Of a stretch of DNA of 8,645 nt, positions 5,329-8,645 are shown one piece after another; the stretch's first letter is position 1; each line of letters starts with the position of its first letter. The position numbers and the translations under genes were made by a program. The stretch covers positions 1 through 8,645 of the forward strand of contig JAICWZ010000060.1 of NCBI GenBank assembly GCA_025966355.1. Direction: 5' to 3'. This DNA comes from Thermomicrobiaceae bacterium (GTDB taxonomy: Bacteria > Chloroflexota > Chloroflexia > Thermomicrobiales > Thermomicrobiaceae). The notes beneath the pieces were generated by a model. The model was given only the letters and a program-made list of their open reading frames with translations. It had not been told where the DNA came from and did no database searches.

Positions 5329-5424
5329 ACGGTTGGTTTCCCTCCATTTTATGCGCCCACGCTCGGAGGGGCGCGTTTCCCTCATTCCGCACGGCTGTTT
5401 GTCCCAACGGGTAAGCGCGCCTGC

Positions 5425-5934
5425 TTATTCCTGCGCAATCCAATTGGGCGCGGTAAACAGACGTACGCCGGAGCGCTCCTCGTCGCTCAATTGCTTGAGC
5501 AGATCACGTACCGTGGTGCGCAACGCAGGGTGCGGCAGGTCGGGTGCGATCTCGGCCAGCGGCACCAGAACGAAGGCGCGTTCAACCAACCGTGGATGGG
5601 GAACGACCAATTGCCGCTCGGCAATGGTACGGTCATCGTAGAAGAGGATGTCGATATCGAGCGTGCGTGGGGCGTTCTTGAAACTTCGCTCCCGACCGTG
5701 CGCCTGCTCGATGGCGGACGTTCCAGCCAGCAGATCGAGCGGCTCAAGCCCCGTCTCCAGCGCGACGACGGCATTGAGAAAGTTCGGCTGATCAACGTAG
5801 CCAACCGGATCGGTTTCGTAGAGCGACGATACGCGCGTGACCGTGCCGAGCGTCGCGAGGTCGCTCACCGCCCGGCGCAGCGTGGCAGCCCGATCACCAA
5901 GATTGGCGCCGAGACTCAGATAGGCGTCTGCCAT
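5425..5934 (-). CDS. folK: 6-hydroxymethyl-7,8-dihydropterin pyrophosphokinase (169 aa)
   Basis: Transfers pyrophosphate from ATP to 6-hydroxymethyl-7,8-dihydropterin, the step before dihydropteroate synthesis. It begins AYLSLGANLGDR (4-15), the usual HPPK opening, followed by SSLYETDPVG (36-45) and QPNFLNAV (49-56). The family signature KNAPRTLDIDIL (86-97) carries the metal-binding Asp93 and Asp95, and VPHPRLVERAFVLVPL (111-126) completes the substrate site. Length is typical. The ATG overlaps the folP stop by one base (TGATG), and no good ribosome site precedes it, so translation is probably coupled to folP. The TAA is at 5427-5425. Confidence 0.96.
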   Translation of the reverse strand: MADAYLSLGANLGDRAATLRRAVSDLATLGTVTRVSSLYETDPVGYVDQPNFLNAVVALETGLEPLDLLAGTSAIEQAHGRERSFKNAPRTLDIDILFYDDRTIAERQLVVPHPRLVERAFVLVPLAEIAPDLPHPALRTTVRDLLKQLSDEERSGVRLFTAPNWIAQE

Positions 5935-6758
5935 CAGCCGCGCACCACCGCGTCGGCCATGCGCGCCACGCGAGCCATGGCTTGCACGTCGTGAACGCGC
6001 ACGATGTCGGCCCCATTGGCGATCGAGAGTGTCACCGTGGCCGCTGTCCCTTCGAGACGGTCTTTGGCCGGCAGATCGAGCACATGGGCGATCATGCTCT
6101 TGCGCGACGTACCGGCCAGGATCGGTCGTCCGAGCGTGGTCAGTTCGCGCAAGCGGCGCAAAAGCATGAGATTCAGATCCCCTACTTTGCCGAAGCCGAA
6201 ACCGGGATCGATGATGATCCGCTCCAGCGGGATGCCGGCCGCCAGCGCCAGGTCGATGCGCCGCTGTAGCTCATCGAGAATGCTCGGGATGAGCTGGTCC
6301 GCCTCGCGAATCTTGACGTCGTGCATGATGACGACCGGCGCTCCCGACTCGGCCGCCACGCGCGCCATTTCCGGATCGGCTGTCAGTCCGCGAATGTCGT
6401 TGACGATGGCGGCACCCGCTTCGAGCGCGGCGCGGGCGACGATGGCCGACGACGTATCGATCGAAACAGGCGCACGGAGCGTGCCGGCCAGTTCGGTCAG
6501 GACCGGCATCAGGCGGCGCAACTGCTCGTCCGGCGGCACCGGCGTATGGCCCGGCCGGGTCGATTCGGCGCCGAGGTCGATGATATCGGCGCCGTCGGCA
6601 TCCATGGCGCGAGCGCGGGCGACGGCCTCATCCACATGATCCGCGAGGCCATCGCCGCTGAACGAATCGGGCGTGATGTTGACGATCCCCATCAGGTAGG
6701 TACGTGTGCCCCATTCAAGCGCCAGCGACCCGATCTGGAGTGTATTCATGACAGGCAT
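5934..6758 (-). CDS. folP: Dihydropteroate synthase (274 aa)
   Basis: Condenses 6-hydroxymethyl-dihydropterin pyrophosphate with p-aminobenzoate to form dihydropteroate; it is the target of sulfonamides. A TIM barrel with all main motifs: MGIVNITPDSFSGDG (23-37), DLGAESTRPG (61-70), VSIDTS (98-103), IVNDIRG (118-124), IDPGFGFGK (183-191), AGTSRKS (215-221) and RVHDVQ (254-259). The loop after strand 5 reads VIMHDVK (143-149) rather than the common MHMxGxP. I chose the ATG at 6758, 13 bp after the folB stop; a TTG at 6794 (12 residues more) would overlap folB by 23 bp, and an ATG at 6749 is also possible. None has a strong ribosome site. Confidence 0.96.
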   Translation of the reverse strand: MPVMNTLQIGSLALEWGTRTYLMGIVNITPDSFSGDGLADHVDEAVARARAMDADGADIIDLGAESTRPGHTPVPPDEQLRRLMPVLTELAGTLRAPVSIDTSSAIVARAALEAGAAIVNDIRGLTADPEMARVAAESGAPVVIMHDVKIREADQLIPSILDELQRRIDLALAAGIPLERIIIDPGFGFGKVGDLNLMLLRRLRELTTLGRPILAGTSRKSMIAHVLDLPAKDRLEGTAATVTLSIANGADIVRVHDVQAMARVARMADAVVRG

Positions 6759-6771
6759 GGCAATCCCGCTC

Positions 6772-7155
6772 TCATGCTTCACGGCGACGGACAATCGTGA
6801 CGCCGGCGCTCGCCAGCACGCTCCCCTTGATCGGCGCCTCCGGCTTGCGCACCGTCACCACGACTCGCTCGATCGGCGCGAACCGATCGAGAATCGCCGC
6901 GGCGATCGACTCGGCCACCGCTTCGATCAACTGGCGCGGCGGCCCTTCGACGATCTCGCGGGTGAGGCGATAGAGATCGCTGTAGCTCACCGTCTGGGCC
7001 GGATCGTCCGACTGTCCGGCCGCGCGCAAGCCGCAATCGGCGTGCAAATCGATCACGAAACGCTGCCCGAGGCGTTGTTCCTCGGCATGGACGCCATGAT
7101 AGCCGTAGAAGATCATCCCTTCGAGGAAGATCTGGTCGCGCTCCGGCTCGTTCAT
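6772..7155 (-). CDS. folB: Dihydroneopterin aldolase (127 aa)
   Basis: Cleaves 7,8-dihydroneopterin to 6-hydroxymethyl-7,8-dihydropterin and glycolaldehyde; works as a ring-shaped oligomer of the tunnelling fold. Visible features: the opening IFLEGMIFYGYHGVHAEE (9-26) with the conserved Glu, the pterin-site Tyr in TVSYSDLY (55-62), LIEAVAESIA (76-85) with Glu78, and VRKPEAPIKG (102-111) with catalytic Lys104. GGGAG lies 5 nt before the ATG. It is the first gene of the minus-strand folate cluster, followed by folP and folK; no folE (GTP cyclohydrolase) is in the window. Confidence 0.94.
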   Translation of the reverse strand: MNEPERDQIFLEGMIFYGYHGVHAEEQRLGQRFVIDLHADCGLRAAGQSDDPAQTVSYSDLYRLTREIVEGPPRQLIEAVAESIAAAILDRFAPIERVVVTVRKPEAPIKGSVLASAGVTIVRRREA

Positions 7156-7177
7156 CGTCGCTCCCGTTCCACCCCAC

Positions 7178-7192
7178 CGCTGGAACCCAGCG
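7178..7192 (-). other. Small hairpin in the folB leader
   Basis: CGCTGG (7178-7183) and CCAGCG (7187-7192) form a perfect 6-bp stem with a 3-nt loop. It lies 22 nt upstream of the folB ATG, between the candidate promoter and the ribosome site. It may merely be stable leader RNA; no known riboswitch is recognised. Confidence 0.3.
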
Positions 7193-7200
7193 TGTGCCTA

Positions 7201-7229
7201 ACTATCGCTAATCAGGGCGTGACCGGCAA
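7201..7229 (-). promoter_or_regulatory. Candidate promoter of the folate cluster
   Basis: On the minus strand TTGCCG (7229-7224), a 17-bp spacer, and GATAGT (7206-7201). Both hexamers are reasonable sigma-70 matches with ideal spacing, and the -10 lies about 45 bp before the folB start. Confidence 0.45.
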
Positions 7230-7267
7230 CCGCGGGCCGGGGGGTGAGGGCAGTTTCGCTGCACACC

Positions 7268-7296
7268 TTGTCAGCCGGGCCATTCGCTCGTACGGT
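7268..7296 (+). promoter_or_regulatory. Candidate promoter of the phosphotransferase/kinase fusion gene
   Basis: TTGTCA (7268-7273), exactly 17 bp, then TACGGT (7291-7296). The -35 is one base from consensus; the -10 keeps T1, A2 and T6. The start codon lies 57 bp further on. It faces away from the folate promoter, making 7156-7353 a divergent control region. Confidence 0.45.
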
Positions 7297-7353
7297 ATGG
7301 GCGAGCCGTGGCAGCATCGGCAGCGGTAGCACAGCAGCACGAAGGAGTGCCGG

Positions 7354-8645
7354 ATGGTCGACGTGGAAGCAAACGCGCGCGAGCACACCGCCCGTCTCAT
7401 CGCCGATCTTGGCCGGTCGGACGCCTATCCCTATCCGGTCGATTCGATCGCGCTCGAAGAGACGCACGCCTCGCTGGCGTTCCTCGCCGGGGACTTCGTC
7501 TATAAGGTGAAGAAGCCGGTCGACTACGGCTTCCTCGATTTCTCGACGCTGGAGCGGCGCAAGTTCTTCTGCGAGGAAGAGCTCCGGCTCAATCGCCGCC
7601 TGACTCGTGATGTCTATCTCGAAATGGTGCCGGTCGTCGAGGTCGGTGGGCGTCTCTCATTTCATGGCGACGGACCGACGCGCGAGTATGCCGTCAAGAT
7701 GCGGCGGCTGGACGACAACCAGATTCTCGCCCATCTGGTCAGCACCGATCAGGTCGATAACTCGGTCTGGGAGCGGCTCAGCCAGCGGCTCACCCGCTTC
7801 TACGCCGAAGCGGCGACTGGCGAGGGGATCGATGAGTGGGGCACGGTCGCGGCCGACTGGCACAATATCGAAGAGAATATCGAGCAATCGCAGCCATACG
7901 TCGGGACGATCGTGGCGCCAACCCAGCTGCGCATGATCGATCAGGTTTCGCGCGCCTTCCTCGATACCGAACGCGCCCTGCTCGAACGGCGACTGGCGGC
8001 CGGTAAGGTACGCGAGGGCCACGGCGATCTGCATCTCGCGCATATCTGTGTCGAAGGGCCGGACGTCGACGACGTTCAGATCATCGACTGCATCGAATTC
8101 AATCCGCGCCTGCGCTGCCTCGATATCGCCGTGGATATCGCCTTTCTCTCGATGGACCTCGATTACCACGGCCATCCAGCCTTCGCGCGCCATATCGTCG
8201 ACCTGCTGACCCGCGATTTACGCGATCCCGACCTGCCGCGCCTGGTGCAGTTCTTCTCGATCTACCGCGCCCATGTGCGCGCCAAGGTCGCCTGCTTCCG
8301 CACCGACGAGATCGCGCCGGAACTGCCCGAGCACTTCGCGGTGCGTAACGAGGCCGAACGCTATTTCGATCTGGCCACCTCGTATATCGTTGAAGCACGG
8401 CGTCCAACGCTCTTCCTGGTCGGCGGGCTCTCCGGCACCGGCAAGAGCGTTATTTCGCGACGGCTGGCGCGCTCCATCGGCGCCGGACTGGTGTCGTCCG
8501 ATTCGATCCGACTCGCACTCGCGGGCAAGACGCCGGCCACGCGTCAGACGGTCGATTTCGGCACCGGTGCCTACACCGACGACTTCACCACTCAAACGTA
8601 CGAGGAGATGTTCGCGAGCGCCGAAGAACAACTCGTGACCGGCCG
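7354..8645 (+). CDS. Aminoglycoside phosphotransferase-like / P-loop kinase fusion protein (C-terminus beyond window)
   Basis: Two joined domains. Residues about 40-320 resemble the APH/protein-kinase-like fold: GDFVYKVKKPVDYGFLDF (46-63), YAVKMRRL (112-119), the catalytic-loop-like HGDLHLAH (223-230) with Asp225, and the metal-binding-like IDCIEFNP (244-251) with Asp245. The second domain starts near 350 with VGGLSGTGKSVISRRLA, whose Walker A is GLSGTGKS (358-365). This architecture is a known family usually annotated 'bifunctional aminoglycoside phosphotransferase/ATP-binding protein'. Its substrate is generally unknown and the name does not imply antibiotic resistance. The ATG at 7354 has AAGGAG 6 nt before it. 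About 431 codons are visible; full-length relatives run to around 500 residues, so I infer that the end of the kinase domain is missing because the window stops, not because the gene is broken. Confidence 0.88.
   Translation, partial: MVDVEANAREHTARLIADLGRSDAYPYPVDSIALEETHASLAFLAGDFVYKVKKPVDYGFLDFSTLERRKFFCEEELRLNRRLTRDVYLEMVPVVEVGGRLSFHGDGPTREYAVKMRRLDDNQILAHLVSTDQVDNSVWERLSQRLTRFYAEAATGEGIDEWGTVAADWHNIEENIEQSQPYVGTIVAPTQLRMIDQVSRAFLDTERALLERRLAAGKVREGHGDLHLAHICVEGPDVDDVQIIDCIEFNPRLRCLDIAVDIAFLSMDLDYHGHPAFARHIVDLLTRDLRDPDLPRLVQFFSIYRAHVRAKVACFRTDEIAPELPEHFAVRNEAERYFDLATSYIVEARRPTLFLVGGLSGTGKSVISRRLARSIGAGLVSSDSIRLALAGKTPATRQTVDFGTGAYTDDFTTQTYEEMFASAEEQLVTG

Noticed and set aside
4711..5994. 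Plus-strand ORF of 427 aa
   Set aside because: It runs antisense through the thioredoxin-like gene, folK and the end of folP, whose motifs are unmistakable; long antisense ORFs are expected in GC-rich coding DNA.
6759..6794. TTG start for folP at 6794
   Set aside because: Would overlap folB by 23 bp and add residues before the conserved start of the domain; the ATG at 6758 fits better.
7354..8645. Antibiotic-resistance gene
   Set aside because: Only the fold is shared with aminoglycoside phosphotransferases; the fused kinase architecture is a general, uncharacterised family.

Overview
The window looks like chromosomal DNA from a GC-rich bacterium, probably Chloroflexota (Thermomicrobia/Sphaerobacter-like). 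This rests on GC-rich codon use, strong AGGAGG-type ribosome sites and general protein character; no marker gene settles it. The protein-coding part is ordinary metabolism. No integrase, transposase, phage or cas gene was seen. The unusual material lies between genes.

Layout from left to right. Positions 1-551 hold at most one doubtful small ORF (minus strand) and a pair of inverted, CRISPR-repeat-like sequences (450-508). Positions 552-2474 (minus) encode an Acs-type short-chain acyl-CoA synthetase with altered pocket and loop residues. Transcribed away from it is nagA (2610-3809, plus), an E. coli-type N-acetylglucosamine-6-phosphate deacetylase. Its stop codon overlaps by 4 bp the stop of a convergent 103-aa PRC-barrel-like gene (3806-4117, minus).

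Positions 4118-4722 form a 605-bp non-coding region with four CTTAAG sites, a long inverted repeat and two tandem related units on the plus strand. Each unit has CTTAAG, exactly 22 bp, ATCCT, a conserved CAG, a C-rich stretch with CCCCCAA, and a GC-rich hairpin starting with CCCGCCCGG and followed by T residues. No ORF follows on the plus strand. I read them as two paralogous small RNA genes, the best candidate for something undescribed here. The second unit carries 11 nt perfectly complementary to the Shine-Dalgarno region of the PRC-barrel-like gene.

Positions 4723-7155 (minus) are a folate-biosynthesis cluster in the order folB, folP, folK, followed by a thioredoxin-fold protein gene and a rho-independent terminator. 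FolB converts dihydroneopterin to 6-hydroxymethyl-dihydropterin, FolK pyrophosphorylates it, and FolP joins it to p-aminobenzoate to give dihydropteroate. Divergent from folB, at 7354, a plus-strand gene encodes an aminoglycoside-phosphotransferase-like domain fused to a P-loop kinase domain. It runs off the right edge.
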